Assembly (NCBI RefSeq): GCF_036880965.1
Contig: NZ_JBAJMV010000004.1
Span: 310,001 to 374,000, forward strand
Direction of reading: 5' to 3'
Source: JAUASW01 sp036880965
GTDB lineage: Bacteria > Pseudomonadota > Gammaproteobacteria > Burkholderiales > Burkholderiaceae_C
Length of the DNA: 64,000 bases
The first letter of the stretch is position 1; every line of letters starts with the position of its first letter. Below the pieces are notes generated by a model. The model had not been told where the DNA came from and searched no databases. It saw only the letters and a list, made by a program, of their open reading frames with translations. Of the stretch, positions 1-8,153 are shown in pieces. Position numbers and translations under genes: made by a program.

Positions 1-2375
1 TTCACGTCCAGCATCTCGGCGCGGAAGCGGCGTCCATCGCAATCGGGACAGCGCAGGTAGACGTCCGAGAGGAACTGCATCTCCACATGCTCGAAGCCCG
101 AACCGCCACAGGTGGGGCAGCGGCCATCGCCGGCATTGAATGAAAAATAGCCGGCCGTGTAGCTGCGCTCGCGCGCCAGCGGCGCATCGGCAAAGCGCTT
201 GCGGATTTCGTCGAAGGCACCGACATAGGACGCCGGGTTGGAGCGCGCCGTCTTGCCGATTGGCGACTGGTCGACGAACACCGCATCGGCCAGCCAGTCG
301 GCGCCCAGGAGCTGATCATGCTGGCCCGGCGTTTCCGTCGCCTGGCCGAAGTGCCGCGCGAGTGCCGGGTAGAGCACATCCTGCATCAGCGTGCTCTTGC
401 CCGAGCCCGAGACGCCGGTGACCACCACCATCTTCTGCAGCGGGAACTCGACCGACAGGTTGCGCAGGTTGTGCTCGCGCGCCCCGGTCAGTATCAGCTT
501 GGGCGTGCCCTCATCGACGATGCGCTTGAGGCCCATGCCCACATGCTTGCGCGCGCCGAGGTAGGCGCCGGTCAGCGTGTCCGCCCCGCGGATCTGCTCG
601 GGCGTGCCGTCGAAGACGATCTGGCCGCCCTTCTCGCCGGGGCCTGGGCCCATGTCGATCAAACGGTCTGCAGCAAGCATCACGGCCGGGTCATGCTCGA
701 CCACCACCAGCGTATTGCCGGCATCGCGCAGCCGCTTCATCGCCTCGACGATGCGGTTCATGTCGCGCGGATGCAGGCCGATGCTGGGCTCGTCCAGCAC
801 GAACAGCGTGTTCACCAGCGAGGTGCCCAGGGCCGTGGTCAGGTTGATGCGCTGCACCTCGCCGCCGCTGAGTGTGCGACTCTGGCGGTCCAGTGTCAGG
901 TAGCCGATGCCCACATCGCAGAGGTATTTGAGGCGGTTGCGGATTTCGTCCAGCAAGAGCTTCAAAGCCTCGTCCAGCAGCGTGGTCGGCAGCTCCAACT
1001 CGTCCATGAAACGGCGCAGGCGATGCAGCGGCAACTGCATCAGGTCATGCAGCGACAGGCCGTCCAGCGCTTCGAGCTGCGCACGCGACCAGGCGACGCC
1101 CGTCGGCATCACGCGCTGGCCTGCGGGCAGGGCCACATCGGCCAGCGATTTCGATCCCACGCGCCACAGCAGCGCTTCGGTTTTCAGCCGCGCGCCGGCG
1201 CAGGCCGGGCATTCGGTGTAGCTGCGGTACTTGGACAAGAGCACGCGGATGTGCATCTTGTAGGCCTTGCTCTCCAGGTACTCGAAGAAGCGCTTGACCC
1301 CGTACCACTGCTTGTTCCAGTTGCCGTTCCAGTTCGGGCTGCCGTTGACCACCCAGTCGCGCTGGGTCTGCGAGAGCTGGTTCCAGGCCGTGTCGCGCGG
1401 GATGCCGGCCTCGCCGGCGTACTTCAGCAGGTCGGCCTGGCAGTCGGCCCAGGCCGGCGTCTGCATCGGCTTGATCACGCCGTTGCGCAGCGTCTTTTTC
1501 TCGTCTGGGATGACCAGGCCCATGTCCACGCCGATCACGCGGCCGAAGCCGCGGCAGCTCTCGCAAGCGCCCATGGCCGAGTTGAAGCTGAACAGCGGCG
1601 GCTGCGGGTCTTGATAGCGCAGATCGCTTTCGGGGCAGTGCAGGCCGGTCGAATACTTCCAGACAACGGGTTCGCCTTCTTCGGCGAGCACGTAGACGGT
1701 GAGGCGACCGCTGCCGCGCTTGATCGAGAGCTCAATCGCCTCCATCGCACGCTGCTTGTCGGCACCCTGGAGGCGGAAGCGGTCGGCCACCACATCGAGC
1801 ATCTTGCGATCACCGACCATGCGCTCTGCCTGCACCCGCGTGAAGCCGCTGGCCGACAGCCATTGCTCCACCTGCTCGGCCGTGGTGTTGGCCGGCAGCT
1901 CGACCGGGAAGGTCAGCACCAGGCGCGGATCCGTGTCCTTGGTGCGCTCCAGCAGCTCGGCATAGATCGTCTGCGCCGTGTCGTGCCGCACGGGCAGTGC
2001 CGTTTCCTTGTCGTACAAGGACGCGGCGCGGGCAAACAGGAGCTTCAAGTGGTCGTTCAGCTCGGTCATCGTGCCGACCGTGGAGCGGCTGGTGCGCACC
2101 GGGTTGGTCTGGTCGATGGCGATGGCCGGCGGCACGCCGTCGACCTTGTCGACGGCCGGGCGGTCCATGCGGTCCAGGAACTGGCGGGCATAGGCCGAGA
2201 AGGTCTCGACGTAGCGGCGCTGGCCCTCGGCATAGAGGGTGTCGAACACCAGGCTGGACTTGCCCGAGCCGCTGGGCCCGGTCACGACGGTCAGTTCGCC
2301 GGTGGCGATGTCCAGGTCGAGATTCTTGAGGTTGTGCTGCCGGGCACCTCGGATGCGGATTCGACCGTCTGACAT
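1..2375 (-). CDS. uvrA: UvrA-family excinuclease ABC subunit A (partial, 3' end outside window)
   Basis: Damage-recognition ATPase of nucleotide excision repair, cytoplasmic. The ATG at 2375 opens a frame that stays open to the window edge (791 codons seen). It shows a first Walker A (GPSGSGKS, about residue 33), the SAYARQFL segment, CxxC pairs of the first zinc module (CESC and CPAC), an LSGGE signature, a second Walker A (GVSGSGKS, about residue 653) and the start of the second zinc module (CPTCGGSG, CPDC) near residue 775. The region between the first Walker A and the first zinc module, where UvrB binds in canonical UvrA, is short and diverged. This N-terminus resembles the very long (about 1900 aa) UvrA paralogues of Burkholderiales, but the cut end prevents a decision. 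A LexA-type box lies 47 bp upstream. Confidence 0.93.
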   Translation of the reverse strand, partial: MSDGRIRIRGARQHNLKNLDLDIATGELTVVTGPSGSGKSSLVFDTLYAEGQRRYVETFSAYARQFLDRMDRPAVDKVDGVPPAIAIDQTNPVRTSRSTVGTMTELNDHLKLLFARAASLYDKETALPVRHDTAQTIYAELLERTKDTDPRLVLTFPVELPANTTAEQVEQWLSASGFTRVQAERMVGDRKMLDVVADRFRLQGADKQRAMEAIELSIKRGSGRLTVYVLAEEGEPVVWKYSTGLHCPESDLRYQDPQPPLFSFNSAMGACESCRGFGRVIGVDMGLVIPDEKKTLRNGVIKPMQTPAWADCQADLLKYAGEAGIPRDTAWNQLSQTQRDWVVNGSPNWNGNWNKQWYGVKRFFEYLESKAYKMHIRVLLSKYRSYTECPACAGARLKTEALLWRVGSKSLADVALPAGQRVMPTGVAWSRAQLEALDGLSLHDLMQLPLHRLRRFMDELELPTTLLDEALKLLLDEIRNRLKYLCDVGIGYLTLDRQSRTLSGGEVQRINLTTALGTSLVNTLFVLDEPSIGLHPRDMNRIVEAMKRLRDAGNTLVVVEHDPAVMLAADRLIDMGPGPGEKGGQIVFDGTPEQIRGADTLTGAYLGARKHVGMGLKRIVDEGTPKLILTGAREHNLRNLSVEFPLQKMVVVTGVSGSGKSTLMQDVLYPALARHFGQATETPGQHDQLLGADWLADAVFVDQSPIGKTARSNPASYVGAFDEIRKRFADAPLARERSYTAGYFSFNAGDGRCPTCGGSGFEHVEMQFLSDVYLRCPDCDGRRFRAEMLDV

Positions 2376-2421
2376 GCTGTAGAGACCTGCGCGGGATGAG
2401 GGTCAGGCATTCTAGGGAGCC

Positions 2422-2437
2422 CTGTACGTCTGCACAG
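2422..2437. promoter_or_regulatory. LexA (SOS) box upstream of uvrA
   Basis: CTGTACGTCTGCACAG fits the CTGT-N8-ACAG LexA consensus exactly. It sits 47 bp upstream of the uvrA start codon, where repressor would cover the promoter. uvrA is a classical SOS gene, so the site is credible. The receiver gene at 2657 lies on the other side, but its start is 220 bp away. Confidence 0.7.
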
Positions 2438-2656
2438 CTCTTGGGGGCATGCCTACTGACAGAGGTTGGCAGCAGCCTGCGTTCCGAGAAAACCTAGGGT
2501 AAACCCCTTTATTCTTTTTTGGGCCTTGCCCATGATTTGCAGCATCAGCATGGCCAGAATCAAAGCGTCGCCAAGAAACCCGTGAGCGGCTGTCCAGGGA
2601 GAGCGGTACCAGCAGGTGCCCGACAGGAAGTGGCAGCCGTCAAGACAAGGTCAACG

Positions 2657-3166
2657 ATGAAGTTCGCAAGCCATTCGCCGCTTCCGACGGTCCCGCTGTT
2701 TGCCAGCACCGGGCCGTCGCACAGTGCTGCCTCACCGGACGAAGGCGAGGCGGATCAGCAGGCCGGAACGGCAGTGCCGGCCGATGTGCTGCTCGTCGAA
2801 GACAACCCGATCAACCAGGTGGTGGCGCTGGAATTCCTGTCGCTGATGGGCGTGCAGAGCCGCTTGGCCTGCGACGGCCATGAGGCTCTGCAGCAATGCG
2901 CCCAGCGCGCACCAGACCTGGTGCTGATGGACATCCAGATGCCCGGCATGGACGGCCTCGAATGCGCCCGCCGGCTGCGAGAACTGCAGAAGCGTGGCGA
3001 ATTGGCCCATTTTCCCATCCTGGCCCTCACCGCCCACGCCCTGGAAGCCGATGTGCTGGCCAGCATGAACGCAGGCATGGATGAGCATCTGACCAAACCC
3101 CTGGACTTCACTGCCTTGCGCACGCGCCTCTCACGCTGGCTCAAGCTGCCCGGCATGAACAGCTGA
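2657..3166 (+). CDS. Stand-alone response-regulator receiver protein
   Basis: A 169-residue CheY-like protein. About 45 low-complexity residues precede a receiver domain with the acidic pair (LLVEDNPIN), the phospho-acceptor Asp (LVLMDIQMPGMDG), the Thr/Ala switch (ALTAHA) and the Lys (LTKPLD). This VEDNPIN style is typical of receiver domains from hybrid sensor kinases, so it may be a partner or a detached receiver of a phosphorelay. There is no output domain. The start chosen is the ATG at 2657, with AAGG 7 bases upstream; the frame is open further upstream but without a better start. No kinase gene is adjacent, so its cognate kinase is unknown. The 280 bp before it hold the uvrA promoter and an A+T-rich stretch near 2495-2520. 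Confidence 0.85.
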   Translation: MKFASHSPLPTVPLFASTGPSHSAASPDEGEADQQAGTAVPADVLLVEDNPINQVVALEFLSLMGVQSRLACDGHEALQQCAQRAPDLVLMDIQMPGMDGLECARRLRELQKRGELAHFPILALTAHALEADVLASMNAGMDEHLTKPLDFTALRTRLSRWLKLPGMNS

Positions 3167-3203
3167 GCCGCGCGCCGTGCTGGCGCCTTGAGGGACCGGG
3201 GGG

Positions 3204-4139
3204 TCAGCGGCACTCGGCCGCATAGCGCTCTGCCACCCAGCCGCTCGGATCGGGCTGGCCGTAGACCGACAGCTTCTTGTTCAGCGCCCGCGCCCAGCGC
3301 GCCAGCCAGGAGGAGCCGAATTGCTTGCTCGCGGCCGTCGGCGAGGCATAGGCCGGGTCGGCCAGCGCCTCGTCCAGCGTGATGAAGCGGTAGCCGCGCT
3401 CGCGCAGCCGCTGCAGCGTGGCATCCAGCGAGTCAGCGTTGATCTCGTTGGCATGGATCAACAGGATCTGCGGAATCTGCCGCGCGAACAGCTCCTGGCT
3501 CATGCGCTCGTAGGCATCGAGGGCCAGGTCCAGGTGTGGCAGGTAGGCCTCCAGCGTGCGCCGTTTGCCGGCCGCATCGGCGCGCTCATAGACGCAGGCG
3601 AACACGTAGTCGTCATGCTCGACGGTGACCGGCGCCACGCGGTAGCCGCGCCGCGCGAGGAAGGCCTCGAACTGCGCCGTTTCCTCGTCGCTCTTGCCGG
3701 TCTGCAAATACGGATGACGCCAGTAGCGCGGTGCCTGGCCACGCGGCACGAGCAGGCTGCGCAAGACCACGTCGCCACGCAGCACTGCATCCTGGTACTG
3801 ATCCAACGGCGTCTTCTGCATGCTCAGGTGGCCGTAGCCATGGTTGCCCAGCTCCATGCCGGCATCGAGCCAGCGCTGCAGCAGGGAGATATGCCCATCC
3901 ACCTCGCCACGCACCTGCAGGCGGTCTTCGTTGACGAAGCCTATCGCAGGCACCTGGTGCTTGCGCAGCGCGGCCAGCATCCGCTCGGTCTGTGCCTGCT
4001 TGTCGGCAAGGCTCAAGGGCCGCTGATTGGCCAGCGGCAGATCGTCGACGCTGATGGCGATGCGCTTGTCGGCAGGCGCGGCCATGACAGCGCCGCACAG
4101 CAGCAATCCGACGATGAAGCATGTCCGCAGGAGGTTCAT
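3204..4139 (-). CDS. Secreted polysaccharide deacetylase (NodB family)
   Basis: A 311-residue protein with an N-terminal signal peptide (hydrophobic run after MNLLRT, cleavage likely after AVMA). The NodB-fold metal site is visible: Asp-Asp in SVDDLP near residue 34, the His pair in NHGYGH near residue 98, RHPY near 145, and the late LLIHAN motif. The family hydrolyses N- or O-acetyl groups from polysaccharide or peptidoglycan by metal catalysis, here in the periplasm. The start at 4139 was chosen because it opens the signal peptide; a longer reading would overlap the divergent gene at 4218. The substrate cannot be told from sequence. Confidence 0.88.
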   Translation of the reverse strand: MNLLRTCFIVGLLLCGAVMAAPADKRIAISVDDLPLANQRPLSLADKQAQTERMLAALRKHQVPAIGFVNEDRLQVRGEVDGHISLLQRWLDAGMELGNHGYGHLSMQKTPLDQYQDAVLRGDVVLRSLLVPRGQAPRYWRHPYLQTGKSDEETAQFEAFLARRGYRVAPVTVEHDDYVFACVYERADAAGKRRTLEAYLPHLDLALDAYERMSQELFARQIPQILLIHANEINADSLDATLQRLRERGYRFITLDEALADPAYASPTAASKQFGSSWLARWARALNKKLSVYGQPDPSGWVAERYAAECR

Positions 4140-4217
4140 GGCCACACATTGTGCCCAGGCCACGACCGTCCATGACTCGGCTTGCGGTGGAGCCGGCCCG
4201 ATCCTATGCTCGGCGCC

Positions 4218-5000
4218 ATGCACGCACTCCGCAGCTTGGCAGTCCTGGCGGCCTTTCTGATGTTGACGACCCCGTTGCGGTCCCAGGCCGCAGAGGACGC
4301 CCTCCGAATCTGGCGCGTCTGCGTTGGCGACCAGCCCGTGCTTCCCTACATCAGCAACGACCCCCGCCACCTTGGGCGCGGGGAGCGGCTGCTGGTCGCG
4401 GCGGGGCGCGCAGCGGGCGTCAGTGTCATGTTGCAGCGCTATCCCCTCAGGCGCTGCCGTGCGATGCTGGCGGCAGGCACCGCCGACATGAGCCTGGCCG
4501 GGCCCACCCCGCAGAACCTCGCCGAGTTCCAATTCCCCATGACTGGCGCGGCGCCCGATCCGGATCGACGTGTCGCCCGCCTGAACCTGGTCTGGGTCAA
4601 ACGCGCCGACAGCCCCTTGGACTGGGACGGCAATCGCCTCACCGGCCAGGCGGCGGGCCAGATGGTCAAGATCGGCATCCGCGCCAGCCAGAGCGTCGCC
4701 GTCAACGCGGTCCGTAGCCTGCCGGTGAATATTGACGAGACTGCGCTGACCGCCAAGCTGCAATTGCGCATGCTGGCGGCGGGCCGCTTCGACCTGGCGC
4801 TGGGCTTGCAGGACGAGTTCGAGTTCGCACTGGCGGACCCGGAGCTCAAGCCCCTGGTCGTGCTGCCGCGCGCGCTGCGGCGCGAGGACTTCTACGCCGT
4901 GATTTCGCGGAGCCACGCGGCCACTCAACTGCCCTTGGCTGAGCGGATGTGGGGCGCCATCAGCAAGCTGCGGGACCTGCCGGAATTCCAACGGGACTGA
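4218..5000 (+). CDS. Periplasmic solute-binding-like protein (SBP family 3 type)
   Basis: A 260-residue protein with a signal peptide (MHALRSLAVLAAFL..., cleavage near SQAA). The body reads like the extracellular solute-binding family 3 proteins seen as orphans in betaproteobacteria: a lobe beginning LRIWRVCVGDQPVLPY, a middle hinge and a second lobe with GRFDLALGLQDEF. It has no adjacent ABC permease or ATPase, so it may act as a sensor-type binding protein or serve an importer elsewhere. An in-frame ATG at 4206 is an alternative start. Divergent from the deacetylase with about 78 bp between the starts. Confidence 0.7.
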   Translation: MHALRSLAVLAAFLMLTTPLRSQAAEDALRIWRVCVGDQPVLPYISNDPRHLGRGERLLVAAGRAAGVSVMLQRYPLRRCRAMLAAGTADMSLAGPTPQNLAEFQFPMTGAAPDPDRRVARLNLVWVKRADSPLDWDGNRLTGQAAGQMVKIGIRASQSVAVNAVRSLPVNIDETALTAKLQLRMLAAGRFDLALGLQDEFEFALADPELKPLVVLPRALRREDFYAVISRSHAATQLPLAERMWGAISKLRDLPEFQRD

Positions 5001-5073
5001 GCGGCCGCTTGTGCCAGCTCAACGCCGACCGACCCAAGCCGGTGCAAGTTGGCCGAGGTACACCACCGATGCC

Positions 5074-5292
5074 ATGGTCAAGAAGTTCCCCCTCCATCCG
5101 CAGCACCCTGAGCGCATTTGCTGGGGCTGCGACACATACTGCCCTGTTGACGCCATGCGATGCGGCAGTGGCAGCATCGCCAGCCCGCATCCCGCGGAGC
5201 TGTTCGGCGAGGACTGGGGACTGGGGCCTGGCCGGGCAGACGAGATCGAATGCGCTGACACTAAGGGGTCGAGCACTGGACTCCCTCCATGA
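5074..5292 (+). CDS. DUF3079 small protein
   Basis: A 72-residue protein matching DUF3079: MVKKFPLHPQHPERICWGCD at the start, a second Cys shortly after (TYC), then the HPAELFGEDW block. Conserved Cys residues suggest metal binding, but the function of the family is not known. The start ATG at 5074 fits the family N-terminus; an upstream in-frame ATG at 5011 would add 21 residues that do not look like the family. Its stop overlaps the start of the cupin gene (ATGA at 5289), so the two are probably co-translated. Confidence 0.8.
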   Translation: MVKKFPLHPQHPERICWGCDTYCPVDAMRCGSGSIASPHPAELFGEDWGLGPGRADEIECADTKGSSTGLPP

Positions 5293-5795
5293 CCACACGC
5301 CCCAACTTCATCGTCTCTGCCTCCGACATCCCCGAGCGCGCCCATGTTTATCCGCAAAGCACCGAGGCCCTGGGCCCGGTGCGTGGCATCGGCAGCGCGG
5401 CAGGCCTGCAGCGCATCGGCATCAACCTGCAGCGCCTGCCGCCGGGCACGCGCTCCTCGTGGCCGCATGCCGAGTCCGACGAAGAGGAGTTCGTCTACGT
5501 GATCGAAGGCGAGGTGCAGGCCTGGATCGACGGCGAGCTGCATGCCATGCGGGCCGGCGACTTGGCCGCATTTCCGGCCGGCACCGGCATCAGCCATTGC
5601 TTCATCAATAACACCGAGCGCGAGGCCTTGCTGCTGGTCGGGGGCGAACCGGCCAAGGCCAGCAACCGCATCTACTATCCGCGCAACCCCACACGGCGCG
5701 TGGACCTGACGCCCAGCGAGTGGTGGGACGATGTGCCGCAGCATGCGATGGGCAGCCACGATGGCCTGCCCGACGCACAGTGCAAGTCCGATTGA
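5289..5795 (+). CDS. Cupin-domain protein
   Basis: A 168-residue single-cupin protein. Motif 1 is PPGTRSSWPHAESDEEEFVYVIEG, read here in part as WPHAESDEEE (metal-binding His and Glu), and motif 2 is AFPAGTGISHCFIN. Such proteins bind a metal ion and small sugars or acids; some are isomerases or dioxygenases. The C-terminus (RRVDLTPSEWWDD) is typical of a broad cupin subgroup annotated only as cupin. It overlaps DUF3079 by four bases and is followed 7 bp later by the DUF1801 gene, forming a three-gene operon. Confidence 0.85.
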   Translation: MTTRPNFIVSASDIPERAHVYPQSTEALGPVRGIGSAAGLQRIGINLQRLPPGTRSSWPHAESDEEEFVYVIEGEVQAWIDGELHAMRAGDLAAFPAGTGISHCFINNTEREALLLVGGEPAKASNRIYYPRNPTRRVDLTPSEWWDDVPQHAMGSHDGLPDAQCKSD

Positions 5796-5802
5796 GGGCA
5801 CC

Positions 5803-6204
5803 ATGGAACCTCTGCTCAGGTTCGCGCCTTCGGTGGAGCATGACCCGGCCATCGACGCCTGGTTCGAGCGCCGCCCTGCGGACCTGGCTGCCATCGCCAG
5901 CGACTGGTTTCAGCTGATGCGCCAGGTCGGCACTCGGGTCGGGGAGCTGATGCACGACGGCTGCCCCAACCTCTGTGTGCAGGACGCGCCCTTCGCATAC
6001 ATCAATGCGTTCACAGCCCATGTGAACATCGGCTTCTTCCATGGCGCTGCGCTGCCCGATCCGGAGGGCCTGCTGCAAGGCGCGGGGAAAGAGATGCGGC
6101 ACGTGAAGCTCAAGCCTGGCGAGCCCGTTAATCGTGCTGCCGTGCAGGCGCTGGTGCAGGCCGCCTATCGGGACATCTTGCTGCGCCTCGGTCTGAGCGA
6201 CTGA
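5803..6204 (+). CDS. DUF1801 (YdhG-like) protein
   Basis: A 133-residue protein whose features match DUF1801: an N-terminal helix pair, an HDGCPNLCVQDAPFAYIN segment, HVNIGFFHGAALPDPEGLLQG, then a C-terminal KLKPGEPVN motif and helix. The family has a fold of unknown biochemical role. The ATG at 5803 is 7 bp after the cupin stop, and the frame upstream is shadow of the cupin gene. Last gene of the 5074-6204 operon. Confidence 0.75.
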   Translation: MEPLLRFAPSVEHDPAIDAWFERRPADLAAIASDWFQLMRQVGTRVGELMHDGCPNLCVQDAPFAYINAFTAHVNIGFFHGAALPDPEGLLQGAGKEMRHVKLKPGEPVNRAAVQALVQAAYRDILLRLGLSD

Positions 6205-6219
6205 GAGTGCAATGGCCCC

Positions 6220-7065
6220 TCAACCGCCCGCGAGGAAGCGCTCCACCAGACCGTACTGCGCCGGCGTGTTCAGCGCTGGGGCATGGCCGCAATCGGCAAT
6301 GGTGACCACCACCGCGCGGGGCCCGCGCGTGCGCATGGCTTCGGCCGTTTCCACGCTCAGCAGATCGGAGCTCTCGCCGCGCAGGCACAACACAGGCAAT
6401 TCCAGGCTGTCCCATTCAGGCCAGCGGCTGTAGTCATCGGGACGGGTGATGAACTGGCGGACCATGGCTGGGTCGTAATGCGGCGTCACGCGGCCGTCGG
6501 GCAGGCGGCGCATCGATGTCTCGGTGAGCCGCCGCCATTGCGCATCGCTGAGCCAGCCGTAGGGCGCATAGATCAGGCGGAAGTACTGCTCCAGCTCGCT
6601 GAGCGTGGCGAAGGTCGCCGGGTTGCCGGCATAGCTGCGGATGCGCTCGACGGCCACCGGTGCGAGCTCAGGGCCGATGTCGTTCAGGAGCAGGCGGCTA
6701 ATGCGTCCGCGCAGGCTGGTGGCCGCCGCCAGCAGGCCGATGGCACCGCCCATCGAGGTGCCCACCCACAAGCAGCGATCAATGCCGAGCTGATCAAGCA
6801 ATGAGCTCGCCTGGCGGACGTAGAAGTCCAGGCAGTACTCGTCGTCTGGTGCCCGGCTCCATTGCGAGAGGCCGCGGCCGAGCGTGTCCGGGCAGATCAC
6901 CCGGTAGCGGCTGCTCAGATGCTCGGCCAGGTCGTCCATGTCGCGGCCGGTGCGCGCCAGCCCATGCCAGGCGACAACCACCTCCTGATGCTCGGAACCC
7001 CATTCCATGAAATGCAACTCGCGGCCCTGGCAGACCAGGTAGCGGGAGCGGGGCGGCTGGCTCAT
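6220..7065 (-). CDS. Alpha/beta hydrolase (cluster A)
   Basis: A 281-residue alpha/beta-hydrolase-fold enzyme. The oxyanion region is WHGLARTGRD, the nucleophile elbow GTSMGG (Ser near residue 111), an acid is likely in the strand ending CLRGESSD, and the catalytic His is in DCGHAP. It is last in the cluster A importer operon: its ATG overlaps the livM stop (TGATG at 7063-7067), so hydrolase and importer are translationally coupled. That suggests it acts on what the importer brings in, for example cleaving an ester or lactone. It is homologous to the cluster B hydrolase at 44265 (shared LND(I/V)GPEL and the R-G-R-G-x-S-Q block). Confidence 0.88.
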   Translation of the reverse strand: MSQPPRSRYLVCQGRELHFMEWGSEHQEVVVAWHGLARTGRDMDDLAEHLSSRYRVICPDTLGRGLSQWSRAPDDEYCLDFYVRQASSLLDQLGIDRCLWVGTSMGGAIGLLAAATSLRGRISRLLLNDIGPELAPVAVERIRSYAGNPATFATLSELEQYFRLIYAPYGWLSDAQWRRLTETSMRRLPDGRVTPHYDPAMVRQFITRPDDYSRWPEWDSLELPVLCLRGESSDLLSVETAEAMRTRGPRAVVVTIADCGHAPALNTPAQYGLVERFLAGG

Positions 7066-8153
7066 CACTCGGCCTTCTTGACCGCGCTGGCGGCCGCGCC
7101 CAGGCGCAGACGGCCGACGACGCCAAAGGGGAAGTGATAGACCGCCAGCACGAAGAGCACGCCCATCCAGAGCAGCCAGCGGTCCGGCGCGATCAGCTGA
7201 GACAGCACCGGAATGCCCTCCACCGCAATGGCACCCAGCTTCATCAGGTCCTGCAGATAGTTCTGCGCCAGCACGAAGAGCGCACTGCCCAGCACGGCAC
7301 CATAGAGCGTGCCCATGCCGCCAATCACGACGATCAGCAGGATGTCCAGCATGATCTCCAGCGACAGCGAAGTGTCCGGCCCGTTGTAGCGCAGCCAGAG
7401 CGCCAGCAGCGCACCTGACAGGCAGGCGAACAGCGCTGCGATCACGTTGGACAGCGTGCGATAGACCACCGTGCGGTAGCCGATGGCCTCGGCACGGAAG
7501 TCGTTCTCGCGGATCGCCTGCAGGACGCGGCCGAAGGGCGAGTTCACGATGCGCAGCATCAGGAGCAGGAGCGCGATGGTGGCGAAGAACAGCAGGTAGT
7601 AGGCGGCGAACTTGCCGTCGATCATTGCGCCAAGCCAAGGCTCTTCCAGGTACTCGGTCGAGGGCCGCAGCGCTTCGGGCACCTTGAACGAGAGGCCGTC
7701 CTCGCCGCCCGTGAATTCAGACAGCTGCGAGGCGAGCGTCAGGAAGGCAGCGGCCACGGCCATGGTGATCATGGCGAAGAAGATCGCCTTCACGCGCAGG
7801 CTGAACAGGCCGATCAGCAGCGAGAGCAGCAGCGATGCCAGCAGCGCGCAACCAAGGCCCAGCGCGACCGTTCCCCAGCCCGGATCCTCGGCACGAGCAC
7901 AGGCGATGGCAACGCCATAGGCACCGATGCCGAAGAACATGGTGTGCGCAAAGCTCACGATGCCGGTGTAGCCCAGCAGCAGGTCGTAGCTCGCCACCAG
8001 CGTGATGAAGATGAGGATCTTGGCCGCCACGTTGAGCGCCTTGGTGCCGGGGAAGATGAAGGGCGTCAGCGCGAGGCCCAGCACCGTGACGATCAGGAGC
8101 GCCGCCAGCAGCCTGCTGCGCGGCAGGTCATGGGAGAGAAGCGACTTCAACAT
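7065..8153 (-). CDS. livM: Branched-chain/amide-type ABC transporter permease LivM
   Basis: A 362-residue inner-membrane permease of the LivM type with about nine hydrophobic segments. The family blocks SYDLLLGYTGIVSFAHTMFFGIGAY near residue 55 and the coupling-helix region NSPFGRVLQAIRENDFRAEAIG near residue 215 are present. The start at 8153 overlaps the livH stop (TGATG), and the stop overlaps the hydrolase start. With LivH it forms the membrane channel; LivF and LivG supply ATP hydrolysis and LivK the substrate. The substrate is not fixed by family: HAAT importers carry amino acids, amides, urea and aromatic or hydroxy acids. Confidence 0.92.
   Translation of the reverse strand: MLKSLLSHDLPRSRLLAALLIVTVLGLALTPFIFPGTKALNVAAKILIFITLVASYDLLLGYTGIVSFAHTMFFGIGAYGVAIACARAEDPGWGTVALGLGCALLASLLLSLLIGLFSLRVKAIFFAMITMAVAAAFLTLASQLSEFTGGEDGLSFKVPEALRPSTEYLEEPWLGAMIDGKFAAYYLLFFATIALLLLMLRIVNSPFGRVLQAIRENDFRAEAIGYRTVVYRTLSNVIAALFACLSGALLALWLRYNGPDTSLSLEIMLDILLIVVIGGMGTLYGAVLGSALFVLAQNYLQDLMKLGAIAVEGIPVLSQLIAPDRWLLWMGVLFVLAVYHFPFGVVGRLRLGAAASAVKKAE

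Noticed and set aside
318..2372. A 684-residue plus-strand open frame
   Set aside because: It is antisense to the clear uvrA reading; composition (His/Gln/Arg/Val rich) and no motif mark it as a G+C-driven shadow.
2490..2525. Intrinsic terminator from GGGTAAACCC plus a T-rich stretch
   Set aside because: The stem would be four base pairs with a two-base loop, too small to form.
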